Shown here: one piece after another, positions 26,295 through 35,290 of the stretch
How the letters are laid out: every line of letters starts with the position of its first letter
Position numbering within the stretch: position 1 is the stretch's first letter
Program-made: the position numbers and the translations under genes
The notes under the pieces: generated by a model
The model's input: only the letters and a program-made list of their open reading frames with translations
Told to the model about the DNA's origin: nothing
The model's database searches: none
Source: Lachnospiraceae bacterium
GTDB lineage: Bacteria; Bacillota; Clostridia; Lachnospirales; Lachnospiraceae
NCBI GenBank assembly: GCA_017416465.1
Contig: JAFQCK010000155.1
Coordinates: 1 to 39,631, forward strand
Direction: 5' to 3'
Length of the DNA stretch: 39,631 nucleotides

Positions 26295-28841
26295 ATCAGG
26301 CGACCGTTAGTTATATTTGGTATAGCCTTGATTGTGGGAGAATTAATAAATATATATACTGATATAAGTATGGTGGGGTTAATACTTATAGGGATATTAA
26401 TTTGTATAATTATGATGATTGTATTAGCCACTCTTGACAGGGTGGCTTTTGTTTTTGCACAAAAAATTAATAAACATAATGAGATAAAGAGTGCTTGGCG
26501 TTATATAGTAATAATTATTTTTATGATATTAGTAATAATAATTTGGGGATATTGTAATACAAAGGATTATTATGAATATTTAAATAATGTGAAGACTGAT
26601 TTGGAAAATTCTGAGAAATTCGAAATAAAAGGTTTCATTTATGACGTAGAAGAAAAAGAAAAGAGTATTTATGTCTATGTTGAGAAGGTAAGTATAAAAT
26701 TAGATGATGAAAGAGTAATTCGGGCAGATAAAGTATTATTGATTAAGTATCTTAATAAAATAGTTTCAGATAATAAACTAAAACCTACATATTTATCTGA
26801 ATCGGAAGAATTTAATGATATTCAGGTGGGAAGATACATTAGTGCTATAGGAGAACATAAGGAATATAAAGAAGTTAGAAATGAAGGCGGATTTGATGAA
26901 GAAAAATATTATAATTCTATAGGAATTACGTGTAAAGCAATTATTTATGATTACACAATAAATGATAATGATTCTATAAAATCAATGATTAGTAATAAGC
27001 TTTTTAATTTGAGAAATATTCTGTCAGAACGTCTGGATGAAATTGCAAAGGAAAAATATTCAGGCATATATAAGGGGATATTGTTGGGAGATAAAAGTTT
27101 TATAGATGAAAATACATTAGATTTATATAAGATATCCGGTATTTCTCATATATTAAGTATTTCAGGATTACATATTTCACTTATTGGATATTTTATATAT
27201 AAACAGCTTAGAAAATATAGAGGATTTATAATCTCAACTATGATTTCTTTTGTTTTAGTTTACTTGTATTCCGTAATGATTGGAACGGGATTTTCAACTA
27301 AACGCGCATTAATAATGTTTAGTATAAGTATTTTAGCAAATATGATTGGCCGTAGTTATGATTTGTTAACGGCTTTATCTTTAGCCGGAATCATTATTGT
27401 TATTGATAATCCTATGGCAATTTTTAATACAGGATTATTGCTTTCGTTTGTTGCTATTATTGGTATTGAGCCGATGTATAAATTAATTAGTAAAGTGTTA
27501 GATAGCAAGAATAAGATTATTAATACTTTTTTTACCAGTTTATGTATTAATGCAGTAACAATGCCTATTCTTATAAATTCATATTATGAGATTTCTATGT
27601 ATTCACCAATTGTAAATGTACTTATTTTAGGTGTTGCAGGATATATGGTGGGGTTAGGGTTTGTAGGTTCAATAGTAAGCTTTATAAATATTAATCTTGG
27701 AAAAGTGATTATTTATCCCGGATGTGTGATTTTAAAAATATATGAATTTATTTGTGAAAAAGTAGCGTTATTACCCGGTGCAGTAAAGGTTGTTTCGCAT
27801 AGAAGTATTGAACGAATTTGTGTGTATTATTTTATATTAGGATTAGGTTTGATATGCTTTTGTTATATAGTAAAAGTAAGTAGATGCTTAGGTGGAAACG
27901 ACAAGTTGGGGCAAGGTAGTGATAAAAAATGTAAATACAAAAAAGGATGTATTATCAGATTTTTTATTGTAGTAATGTACTTGTTATTTAGTTTTGTTTT
28001 TCTTATATATTCTGATAATAAAGAAACTAATATTAAGATGATTGATGTTGGTCAGGGGGATAGTATTTTTATTCAAGATGAAGGAGTTAGTATATTGATA
28101 GATGCGGGTAGCAGTTCGGAAAGTGCATTGACTGAATATACAATTATTCCTTTTCTTAAATATAATGGAGTGAGTAGAATTGATTATCTTATTTTAACAC
28201 ATGCTGATGCTGATCATGGGGGCAGTTTCAAGGAATTGTTAAGTTATAAAATAAATAACAAAGGATTGATTGAAAATCTTGTTCTTCCAAATATTGCAGA
28301 TTCGCTGAAAGATGAGTTGTATATGGAAATTGAAGAAACTGCAAAAGAAAAAGATATTAATATAATATATTTATCAAGAGGAATGTATTTTAAGTATGCG
28401 GATTCTGTTATTGAGTGTTTATGGCCGATTGAGAAAGAGGAAAGTATAGATAAAAATTCTCTTTCTATAGTACTTAAATATGTGAAAGATGATTTTTCTA
28501 TGTTATTTACAGGAGATTTAACAGAAGAAGCTGAACAGAGATTGATTGAAATTTGCGAAGATGATGGTTTGGATTCAGGATGTTTAGAATCTGATGTACT
28601 TAAAGTCGGACATCATGGTTCAAAGGATTCGTCATCAGGAGATTTTCTGGCATTGGTAAAACCAAAGTTAGCATTAATTTCATGTGGGGAAAATAATATT
28701 TATGGGCATCCACATCAAGAGACTATTGAACGACTTAACAATGTGAGGAGTAATATTTTGAATACTGCAAAAGTTGGGCAGATTACGATAAATAAGAAGC
28801 AAAAGAATGGATTTGTAATTGTATTATATGAAGCTAAATAG
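26295..28841 (+). CDS. comEC: ComEC competence DNA channel, apparently starting at ATC
   Basis: ComEC is the membrane channel that takes up single-stranded DNA. The 848-residue protein has an N-terminal soluble DUF4131-type region between membrane helices (about 60-220), the Competence domain of many helices (about 240-520, with SGISHILSISGLHISLIG), and a metallo-beta-lactamase-like domain (about 575-848: DVGQGDSIFI, HADADHGG, VGHHGSKDSSS). A GGAGG site (26283-26287) points, with ideal seven-base spacing, to ATC at 26295, giving RRPLVIFGIALIVGE, a typical ComEC N-terminus. No ATG, GTG or TTG lies between the upstream in-frame TGA (26274) and TTG 26328, which would cut that conserved start and lacks a ribosome site. 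Confidence 0.85.
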   Translation: MRRPLVIFGIALIVGELINIYTDISMVGLILIGILICIIMMIVLATLDRVAFVFAQKINKHNEIKSAWRYIVIIIFMILVIIIWGYCNTKDYYEYLNNVKTDLENSEKFEIKGFIYDVEEKEKSIYVYVEKVSIKLDDERVIRADKVLLIKYLNKIVSDNKLKPTYLSESEEFNDIQVGRYISAIGEHKEYKEVRNEGGFDEEKYYNSIGITCKAIIYDYTINDNDSIKSMISNKLFNLRNILSERLDEIAKEKYSGIYKGILLGDKSFIDENTLDLYKISGISHILSISGLHISLIGYFIYKQLRKYRGFIISTMISFVLVYLYSVMIGTGFSTKRALIMFSISILANMIGRSYDLLTALSLAGIIIVIDNPMAIFNTGLLLSFVAIIGIEPMYKLISKVLDSKNKIINTFFTSLCINAVTMPILINSYYEISMYSPIVNVLILGVAGYMVGLGFVGSIVSFININLGKVIIYPGCVILKIYEFICEKVALLPGAVKVVSHRSIERICVYYFILGLGLICFCYIVKVSRCLGGNDKLGQGSDKKCKYKKGCIIRFFIVVMYLLFSFVFLIYSDNKETNIKMIDVGQGDSIFIQDEGVSILIDAGSSSESALTEYTIIPFLKYNGVSRIDYLILTHADADHGGSFKELLSYKINNKGLIENLVLPNIADSLKDELYMEIEETAKEKDINIIYLSRGMYFKYADSVIECLWPIEKEESIDKNSLSIVLKYVKDDFSMLFTGDLTEEAEQRLIEICEDDGLDSGCLESDVLKVGHHGSKDSSSGDFLALVKPKLALISCGENNIYGHPHQETIERLNNVRSNILNTAKVGQITINKKQKNGFVIVLYEAK

Positions 28842-29101
28842 AAAAGTTTTAAAGATAATTGCTAGTAAATAGATAAAAATACCAACTAAAAAGAGAAAAA
28901 AATCGCCATTAAATATGAGAGCTTTAGATGGTATGATAAAACAATTGTTTTGTATGGATTAATTTAAGTGATTTATCTTTAATGTTTATTTTATTTGTTG
29001 AATGATGTATAATTTACTTAAGTGTATCTAAATAAATTTGTATATCTAAGAATACAATATTAAAAATAAACCTTGTTATGATTTTGTACGAAAGGATTAC
29101 T
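28842..29101 (+). other. AT-rich gap between comEC and holA
   Basis: A TATAAT at 29008-29013 could serve holA, but the matching -35 is poor. TACCAACTAAA at 28880-28890 equals an array half-site at 376-386, and CCATTAAAT at 28906-28914 also occurs in the hsdR leader. With such AT-rich DNA these may be chance. Nothing else stands out. Confidence 0.35.
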
Positions 29102-30079
29102 ATGAAAAACATTATCAAAGATATAGAAAATAAAGAATTAAAAAGAGTGTATCTTATATTTGGAGAGGAAAAGTATCTTATCAGAAGTTTAAAAAAGAAG
29201 ATAAACGAAGGACTTGATTGTACTTCTGATAATATGAATTTTTCAAAGTTTTTAGGAAAAGATACAGTTACTTTAGAAGTGATAGATTCGGCCAATACAT
29301 TACCATTTTTTGCGGATTACAGGGTTGTAATGTTAGAAGATACAGGTTGGTTAAAAACAAGTAATGATGAGATTGCAGAATATATAAAGGAAATACCTGA
29401 AAGTACAGTGGTGTTCTTTATTGAATCGGAGGTAGATAAACGTAATAAGTTATACAAGCAGATAAAGTCTTTAGGGTATATTTGTGAGTGTAATTCTATG
29501 AATAATTCAGAATTAATGAAGTGGATTTTAGTACGACTTAATAAAGAAAATAAAAAAATCACACGAGAGAATATGAATTATTTTCTTGAAAAAGTAGGAA
29601 GTGATATGGATAATATCACAAGTGAAGTTGATAAGTTGCTTAGTTATACTTTAGGTAGAGATATAATTGAAAGAGAAGATATTGATGTTGTTTGTATAAG
29701 TGAAATTAACGGTAAAATATTTGAAATGGTTGATGCTATAGGTAATAAGAATCAAAAAAAAGCACTTGATTTATATTATGACCTTATTGCGGTAAGAGAA
29801 GCGCCTATGAAGATACTTTACATGTTATCCAGACAATTTAATATAATGTTTCAATTAAAAGAGATGTCATTAAAAGGAATATCTGCCGGGGAAATGGCTA
29901 AAAATATTGGAATGCAGAATTTTATTGTTAATAAAACCTTAGGTCAATGTAAAAACTTTAAATTATCTACAATAAAAAATGCCATTAATTATTGTCTTAA
30001 ATTGGAAGAGGCAGTTAAGATGGGGAATATGAATGATAAGATGGCAGTGGAACTTGTTATAGTAAAGTATAGTGGATGA
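29102..30079 (+). CDS. holA: DNA polymerase III delta subunit
   Basis: HolA (delta) is the clamp-loader arm that opens the sliding clamp. The 325-residue protein starts with VYLIFGEEKYLI, the degenerate P-loop-like segment of delta subunits. It has the AAA-type body, and a C-terminal collar domain starting near AIGNKNQKKALDLYYDL and including MLSRQFNIMFQLKEM. I chose ATG 29102 because AAAGGA is six bases before it; the open frame upstream to 29078 has no ribosome site. The order comEC, holA, rpsT, gpr, spoIIP is common in Clostridia and supports the call. Confidence 0.92.
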   Translation: MKNIIKDIENKELKRVYLIFGEEKYLIRSLKKKINEGLDCTSDNMNFSKFLGKDTVTLEVIDSANTLPFFADYRVVMLEDTGWLKTSNDEIAEYIKEIPESTVVFFIESEVDKRNKLYKQIKSLGYICECNSMNNSELMKWILVRLNKENKKITRENMNYFLEKVGSDMDNITSEVDKLLSYTLGRDIIEREDIDVVCISEINGKIFEMVDAIGNKNQKKALDLYYDLIAVREAPMKILYMLSRQFNIMFQLKEMSLKGISAGEMAKNIGMQNFIVNKTLGQCKNFKLSTIKNAINYCLKLEEAVKMGNMNDKMAVELVIVKYSG

Positions 30080-30081
30080 TG

Positions 30082-30212
30082 TGCAAGCGAAACTTATGCA
30101 ATTCAAGTAGGGGGCCTACTTGAATAACGCAACCGAACATCTCGAAGCAGAGCTTCTCGCTGTTCTTGCGCCTTGCAAATGAAACTTTATGCAAGCATAA
30201 ATTTCGCTTGCA
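30082..30212. repeat. 131-bp multi-stem palindromic element downstream of holA
   Basis: The outer arms TGCAAGCGAAACTTATGC (30082-30099) and GCATAAATTTCGCTTGCA (30195-30212) pair with one mismatch. Inside is a perfect 11-bp hairpin (ATTCAAGTAGG / CCTACTTGAAT, 30101-30125), a GAAG/CTTC hairpin, and a CTTGC/GCAAG hairpin. It is richer in G and C than its surroundings. It could end holA transcription or be a mobile or processing element. Confidence 0.65.
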
Positions 30213-30224
30213 AGGCTTTTGCTA

Positions 30225-30254
30225 CAAAAAAAGGAGTATCGAATGATACTCCTT
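30225..30254 (-). terminator. Intrinsic terminator of rpsT
   Basis: AAGGAGTATC and GATACTCCTT form a perfect 10-bp stem with a GAAT loop on plus. On the minus strand a run of seven or more T follows. It begins 15 bases past the rpsT stop. Confidence 0.9.
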
Positions 30255-30269
30255 AAAATATATTCAAAA

Positions 30270-30533
30270 TTAAGCAAGTTTGTTAACTGCCTTAGCTAAA
30301 CGAGAAACTTTTCTTGCAGCGTTGTTCTTGTGGTATACACCTTTTGTGCAAGCTTTGTCAATCTCAACTGTTGCAGCGTTAAGAGCAGCGATAGCAGCAT
30401 TCTTATCACCAGCAGCAATAGCAGCGTCAACTTTCTTTATAGAAGTCTTAACTTTAGATCTAATTGCTTTATTTCTAGCAGTTCTTGTTTCAGTTACTAA
30501 AATTCTTTTCTTTGCAGATTTAATATTTGCCAA
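30270..30533 (-). CDS. rpsT: Ribosomal protein S20, TTG start
   Basis: S20 is a primary 16S rRNA-binding protein of the 30S subunit. The 87-residue chain has the family signature [12 protein letters not shown] at the N-terminus, KAIRSKVKT, a small Ala-rich helix and [16 protein letters not shown] at the end. The start must be TTG at 30533: GGAGG lies eight bases before it, and longer readings add residues S20 never has. E. coli rpsT also starts with UUG, and that weak codon takes part in autogenous control. It is transcribed against its neighbours holA and gpr, with its own promoter and terminator. Confidence 0.96.
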   Translation of the reverse strand: MANIKSAKKRILVTETRTARNKAIRSKVKTSIKKVDAAIAAGDKNAAIAALNAATVEIDKACTKGVYHKNNAARKVSRLAKAVNKLA

Positions 30534-30575
30534 TCTGTCCACCTCCAAAATATATTCTGTTTTATATACTTTATC

Positions 30576-30649
30576 GACTCTGTAGAGAGAGTTTAGAGTC
30601 AATCACAATTGTTTACATCTTAAAGACGCGGACGTGTCAAATGTAAACA
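30576..30649 (-). promoter_or_regulatory. Structured leader of rpsT
   Basis: Two inverted repeats lie between the promoter and the ribosome site: TGTTTACAT / ATGTAAACA (30610-30618 and 30641-30649) and GACTCT / AGAGTC (30576-30581 and 30595-30600). A 120-base structured leader fits the autogenous control known for S20 in other bacteria, but the binding site here is not shown. Confidence 0.5.
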
Positions 30650-30658
30650 CACTAGAGT

Positions 30659-30687
30659 AGTTTAATTGAAAAAGTATTTTCTGTCAA
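30659..30687 (-). promoter_or_regulatory. Promoter of rpsT
   Basis: On the minus strand a perfect TTGACA (30687-30682) is followed after 17 bases by TAAACT (30664-30659). This is the strongest -35 seen in the window, as expected for a ribosomal protein gene. Confidence 0.75.
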
Positions 30688-30749
30688 TACATAAATATTA
30701 AAAAAATGAAAAAAATACTAATATATTACAATAGGTAAAGGGGATAGAG

Positions 30750-31688
30750 ATGATTAATAGTGAATTTAAGGTAAGAACGGACTTGGCAGTTGAATTAGAA
30801 GAGGATATATCCGCAAAAGAAGGTAAGGTTGATGGAATAGAAGTTATAGAAAAATGGGATGAAACAGGAGTTATTAAAATTACAAAAGTTATAGTTAAGA
30901 ATGAAAATGGTAAAAAAATAATTGGAAGAGATATAGGAAGTTATATTACATTAGAGTCAGATGAACTTGCATATCCGGATGAAGGATATCATAGGGAAAT
31001 GTCTATTCAGATAGCGAAGTATGTAAAAGAATTGTTACCTGATGATGATAAAGTGAGAGTGATGATTACGGGATTGGGAAACAGAGAGGCAACACCGGAT
31101 TCGCTTGGACCCAGAGTAGTTGATAACATGCTTATTACAAGAAGTATTTTGGAAGATGGAAATAAATATGAAATTAGTGCGGTGGCTCCGGGGGTTATGG
31201 CTCAAACAGGAATGGAAGCACAGGAAATAATTAAAGGTATAGTAGAAGAAGTAGATACAGATATATTAATTGTGGTAGATTCGTTGGCTGCAAGAAATAT
31301 TAACAGGCTTAATACAACAATTCAGATATCAGATACCGGGATTATGCCGGGCTCCGGAGTAGGAAATCATAGAAAAGGAATAACTTTAGAAACTATAGGA
31401 ATACCTGTAATTGCAATAGGAGTGCCAACAGTGGTAGATGCAGCAACCATTGTAAATGATACTTTGGAGAATTTATTAGAAGCTTTACAAAAGATAAAAT
31501 TATTGGGTGAAATAAAAATGATGTTAGATGAATTTACAAGTGAAGAAAAATACAAATTAATCAAGGAAGTAGCAGAACCAAAAGTTTCTGAAATGTATGT
31601 TACAACTAAGGATGTAGATGCTACAATCAAATATTTAGGATATACAATTTCAGAAGGATTGAATATTATTTGGGATGAAAGCATATAA
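30750..31688 (+). CDS. gpr: Germination protease GPR
   Basis: GPR degrades small acid-soluble spore proteins at germination. It is made as an inactive zymogen in the forespore and trims its own N-terminal propeptide. The 312-residue protein begins with FKVRTDLAVE, which mimics the substrate cleavage site and marks the likely self-processing position. ITGLGNREATPDSLGPRVV, APGVMAQTGME, VDSLAAR and GSGVGNHRKGIT are family signatures. AAAGGGG precedes ATG 30750. It is followed by spoIIP as in many spore-formers. I could not find a convincing sigma-G or sigma-F promoter by eye. Confidence 0.96.
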   Translation: MINSEFKVRTDLAVELEEDISAKEGKVDGIEVIEKWDETGVIKITKVIVKNENGKKIIGRDIGSYITLESDELAYPDEGYHREMSIQIAKYVKELLPDDDKVRVMITGLGNREATPDSLGPRVVDNMLITRSILEDGNKYEISAVAPGVMAQTGMEAQEIIKGIVEEVDTDILIVVDSLAARNINRLNTTIQISDTGIMPGSGVGNHRKGITLETIGIPVIAIGVPTVVDAATIVNDTLENLLEALQKIKLLGEIKMMLDEFTSEEKYKLIKEVAEPKVSEMYVTTKDVDATIKYLGYTISEGLNIIWDESI

Positions 31689-31696
31689 TTAATAGA

Positions 31697-31789
31697 TATA
31701 TAATGGTTTACCGGCAGGGCATAAAATGTAATACGTATTTATATAAACGTAGCAGCTAAAAAACTTTGTCGGTAAATTATAACCATATA
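31697..31789. other. Imperfect long hairpin between gpr and spoIIP
   Basis: TATAATGGTTTACCGGCA (from 31697) can pair with TGTCGGTAAATTATAACCAT (from 31767) when a few unpaired bases are allowed. It lies just before the spoIIP ribosome site. It may be a partial terminator after gpr or a leader structure. No known riboswitch was recognised. Confidence 0.4.
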
Positions 31790-31801
31790 AAAGGGGAAAA
31801 G

Positions 31802-33157
31802 ATGACATATAATTTATGGGGATGTAAAAAGGTAAGAAACCATAGAAAGAATTCAGTTGAAAATGGGAGCAAAATCATTACTTTGATAATATATGTTTTG
31901 ACTTGTTACATATCAATTAATTTGTTGTATTCAGGAGTAGTGAAATTTGTATCAAAAGATTTGTTAATATCAGGAATAAAAAAAATATCGGATGATAGCT
32001 TATTATACATAGATTATATTGTTAAGGAAGATAGGAATATATTAACAGGAAAATCAAATGAAAAGGAGTTTTTTAAAGTATTTTTTAATAATCCGGCAAG
32101 TGATTACTACGAAAAAAAAGTACCTATAAACGTTGCGGAACTATCGGATGTAAATTTTTGTTTATCTAATTCTGTTATAATGCGAGGTAAAGAATTATCA
32201 GATATTGAAAATGATGCAAAAGATATTTTAGAAGAAAATCAGGTTGAAGACAGTGAAGTCCATAAAGAAACTGACATAATAACTAACAATGAAAATGGTA
32301 CAGAAACACAGAATAATATATCAACGGACAACCAGGGAAATACGCAAAATGTTTCAGGTAATATTATGGGATATAAAAAAATTAAAGATATTAGAACGGA
32401 AGAGTTAACTTACGATTATCTTATGAGTAAATTCTATACAGTAGTTTCAGGAACAACATTATATCCTACGGATATAGATTCAGCTAAATTAATGAATATG
32501 GATATGAAACTTACAACCCCTGCAAATAAACCACAGATTTTAATTTATCATACTCATGCAGAAGAAGGATTTACAGACAGTATAGGTGGAGATAAGAGTA
32601 CCGGCATAGTAGGAGTGGGGAATTATCTTGCGGATATTCTTACAAATCAGTATGGATATAATGTTATTCACCTCGCGGATTCATTTGATTTAAAAAATGG
32701 AGTATTAGATAGAAGTAAAGCCTATGATTATGCGTATGAGAAGGTTGCGCAGGTATTAGCTGAAAATCCGTCAATTGAAGTTGTGATAGACTTACATAGA
32801 GATGGAGTTAATGAAAATTTACATCTGGTTACTGATGTAAACGGAAAACAGACGGCAAAAATAATGTTTTTTAATGGAATTAGCAGATTAAACAGTATTG
32901 GGGAAATTGGATATTTATACAATCCGTACAGAGAGCAGAATCTTGCTATGAGTATGCAAATGAAAGTAGTAGCGGAAGAATATTTTGAAGGATTTACAAG
33001 GAAGAATTACATACAAGCGTATCAGTATAATTTACATTTGAGACCTAAATCAATGCTCATAGAAGCAGGAGCGCAAACGAATTCTTTACAGGAAGTGAAA
33101 AATGCCATGGAACCACTTGCATTTTTATTAAATAAGGTACTATCAGGAAGTGAATGA
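31802..33157 (+). CDS. spoIIP: Stage II sporulation protein P (cell-wall amidase)
   Basis: SpoIIP works with SpoIID and SpoIIM to digest septal peptidoglycan during engulfment. The 451-residue protein has an N-terminal membrane anchor (about 24-45), a variable acidic linker (about 130-190) and a C-terminal amidase domain. Probable zinc and catalytic residues lie in IYHTHAEEGF (H250, H252), VIDLHRDG (H332) and LIEAGAQTN (E421). AAGGGG precedes ATG 31802; an in-frame ATG at 31766 lacks a good site. It follows gpr, matching the usual order in Clostridia. Confidence 0.94.
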   Translation: MTYNLWGCKKVRNHRKNSVENGSKIITLIIYVLTCYISINLLYSGVVKFVSKDLLISGIKKISDDSLLYIDYIVKEDRNILTGKSNEKEFFKVFFNNPASDYYEKKVPINVAELSDVNFCLSNSVIMRGKELSDIENDAKDILEENQVEDSEVHKETDIITNNENGTETQNNISTDNQGNTQNVSGNIMGYKKIKDIRTEELTYDYLMSKFYTVVSGTTLYPTDIDSAKLMNMDMKLTTPANKPQILIYHTHAEEGFTDSIGGDKSTGIVGVGNYLADILTNQYGYNVIHLADSFDLKNGVLDRSKAYDYAYEKVAQVLAENPSIEVVIDLHRDGVNENLHLVTDVNGKQTAKIMFFNGISRLNSIGEIGYLYNPYREQNLAMSMQMKVVAEEYFEGFTRKNYIQAYQYNLHLRPKSMLIEAGAQTNSLQEVKNAMEPLAFLLNKVLSGSE

Positions 33158-33195
33158 ATAGATATAAAAAATATCTAAATTATTTTAATAATATA

Positions 33196-33224
33196 TTGCT
33201 TAGAAGTTTATAAATTGATATAAT
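33196..33224 (+). promoter_or_regulatory. Promoter of the CotH-like gene
   Basis: TTGCTT (33196-33201) and a perfect TATAAT (33219-33224) are 17 bases apart. A leader of about 55 bases contains a small hairpin (about 33240-33258) before the GGAGAGG site. Confidence 0.65.
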
Positions 33225-33286
33225 TATAAAAGTAGTTAGGTAACTTTAGTAAGGTTATATACAATAATAGAAAAGGAGAGGAAAAA

Positions 33287-35281
33287 GTGAGCGAAAAGTT
33301 AGCAAAACTTAAAGAATGGATTATTCAGAATAAGAAAATTGCAATTATGAGTTCAGTAGCGATTGTTGCTGTTATAGCGATTGTCATTACATCTGTAATT
33401 GTTCTGAATAGTGGTAGCCGTAAAGAAAAGGTTAATGGCAGCGGGGATAAAGTTATTAAGAATGAAGTAGATAAGGATAATAAAGAAGATAGCGAGGAGT
33501 CTTCGAAGAAGGAAAATGCTTTGGATAAAGATGATAAGGAAGATTCAAAAGATGATTCTAAGGAAGATGGAAGTGAAGAATCTTCAGACAATGGGGAAAC
33601 AACTAAAAAAGAAGATGAAACAACATCTAAGAATGAAGAACAGACAAGTTCTTCTAATGGAAATGGTTCCTCAAATGGTAACGTAAATAATAATACAACA
33701 AAGCCAACACAAGGAACAACAAATAATAACAACAATAATAGTAACAACAATAATAGCAACAACAATAATAGCAACAACAATAATAGCACTAACAATAATA
33801 GCAATAACAATAATAATACACAACCAACAACAAAGCCACAACAAACAACACAACCAACAACAAAGCCTGTAACACCAACTCCGGGTGGAGAACAAGGAAG
33901 CAATGCAGGTGACAAAGTTGTAGGAAATGCAGAAACAATTTACAAGCAGTTATTTGATATCAATAATAAAGTTACCATAACGCTTGATATTTCAGATACA
34001 GAACTTAAAAAGTTACAGGACGATTATGATGAATATGGCGAGAATGGAAAATCACCAATTTATCGTCGTGCTAATATGACTGTTAATATCAATGGAACAG
34101 TACATACATTAAAAGATGTCGGTGTAAGAATGAAAGGAAATTCATCAAGATGTGATTTCTATAATGGTTCAGATGTTAATAACAGAAATCTTGTTCATTT
34201 TAAAATAAGTTTTGATGAGACATTTGATAATAAAGAATATTACGGTACAGAAGCACTTAAATGGACAGAAGCAGATAGAAAAGTAAGAAAGTCAAGAACA
34301 TTTGCAACTCTTAACGGTCTTGAACTTAAATGGAATCGTAACTTTGATGGTACATACATAAGCAACTGGTATACAAATCAGATGTTTAAAGCATATGGAG
34401 TATATGCACAGAGTACTAACCTTTGTAATGTAAAATTTGGTGGTTACAATTATGGTGTATATACAGTATATGAGCCTGTAGATGGAAACTTCCTTGAGAG
34501 ATATCTTGGAAGTGATTGTGAAGGTGATATGTATAAATGTGCATGGGCAAGCATTGGCAGAGGTCAGTGGGCAGGTGGAGAGTATACAACAAGAACACTT
34601 AATTCTGTAGGTCAGGAAACACCTTATAAATCACTTATTTATGATAAAAAGACAAATAAGAGTAAAGCAGGTCATGCAAGCTTACAGAATTTGATTAATA
34701 CACTTGCAAGTTGTTCATCAAAAGCAACATTCCAAAGTGTAGTTGATACTGATTACTGGGTAAAATTTGCAGCAGTAAGTTATTTTGCAGGAAATGCTGA
34801 TGATATGAGAAATAACTACAATAACCATTTGGTTTACTTTAAGAAAAATGGTAAAGCAGTTTTTATTCCATATGATAATGACAGAACACTTGGTATTACA
34901 ATCGAAGATAATGTACCAATGTATGATGTAAGTCCTTATTCTGATGAAGCAAAAGTTCAGCATAGCCAGAATAATAACCCATTATATAAGTTATCAGTAA
35001 CACGAAGTGGTGCAGGATATTGTAAAACAGAATATGGTGCATTAATAAATAAGATTGCATCAAGTGAGTGGATGAAATATTCAAATTATCAGAAATATTA
35101 CAACATTGCTAAGAAGAATTATTCAAGTGTTGCAATACCTGATTCTAACGTAAAAGCATATGTAAGAGGTTCTAATAAGAATACAAGTAATCTTGCATTT
35201 AGTGAAACATATACATATGAGCATAATGTAACTGTTAAGACTTATATGTCTAAGATAGTAGTGGCATCAAAGAAGAATTAA
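33287..35281 (+). CDS. Membrane-anchored CotH-family protein kinase-like protein
   Basis: The 664-residue protein has a membrane anchor (about 18-41), an acidic Lys/Glu/Ser-rich stalk (42-125), an Asn/Ser/Thr/Pro low-complexity linker (126-205), and a CotH domain (about 215-650). CotH proteins are atypical kinases; Bacillus CotH phosphorylates spore-coat proteins. The Gly-rich segment VGVRMKGNSS and the FIPYDNDRTLG motif with likely metal-binding Asp residues are present. The anchor and stalk imply display outside the cell rather than a coat location. GTG 33287 follows a strong GGAGAGG. A strong terminator closes the gene. Substrate unknown. Confidence 0.87.
   Translation: MSEKLAKLKEWIIQNKKIAIMSSVAIVAVIAIVITSVIVLNSGSRKEKVNGSGDKVIKNEVDKDNKEDSEESSKKENALDKDDKEDSKDDSKEDGSEESSDNGETTKKEDETTSKNEEQTSSSNGNGSSNGNVNNNTTKPTQGTTNNNNNNSNNNNSNNNNSNNNNSTNNNSNNNNNTQPTTKPQQTTQPTTKPVTPTPGGEQGSNAGDKVVGNAETIYKQLFDINNKVTITLDISDTELKKLQDDYDEYGENGKSPIYRRANMTVNINGTVHTLKDVGVRMKGNSSRCDFYNGSDVNNRNLVHFKISFDETFDNKEYYGTEALKWTEADRKVRKSRTFATLNGLELKWNRNFDGTYISNWYTNQMFKAYGVYAQSTNLCNVKFGGYNYGVYTVYEPVDGNFLERYLGSDCEGDMYKCAWASIGRGQWAGGEYTTRTLNSVGQETPYKSLIYDKKTNKSKAGHASLQNLINTLASCSSKATFQSVVDTDYWVKFAAVSYFAGNADDMRNNYNNHLVYFKKNGKAVFIPYDNDRTLGITIEDNVPMYDVSPYSDEAKVQHSQNNNPLYKLSVTRSGAGYCKTEYGALINKIASSEWMKYSNYQKYYNIAKKNYSSVAIPDSNVKAYVRGSNKNTSNLAFSETYTYEHNVTVKTYMSKIVVASKKN
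33728..33817 (+). repeat. Coding minisatellite: six 15-bp units in the CotH stalk
   Basis: AACAACAATAATAGC repeats six times at 15-bp steps; units 2-4 are identical and units 1, 5 and 6 vary. It encodes NNNNS blocks. Unit length is a multiple of three, so slippage would change stalk length without breaking the frame. A second small repeat follows, encoding TQPTTKP twice. Confidence 0.9.
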
Positions 35282-35290
35282 TTCAGTAAA

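Noticed and set aside
30280-30585. Plus-strand Ala/Leu-rich open frame opposite rpsT
   Set aside because: It is the antisense of a clear S20 gene, which has its own promoter, ribosome site and terminator.
33325-33915. Minus-strand Leu/Ser-rich open frame opposite the CotH stalk
   Set aside because: It is a by-product of the Asn/Ser/Glu-rich low-complexity coding on plus, with poly-Leu from the AAT/AAC repeats.
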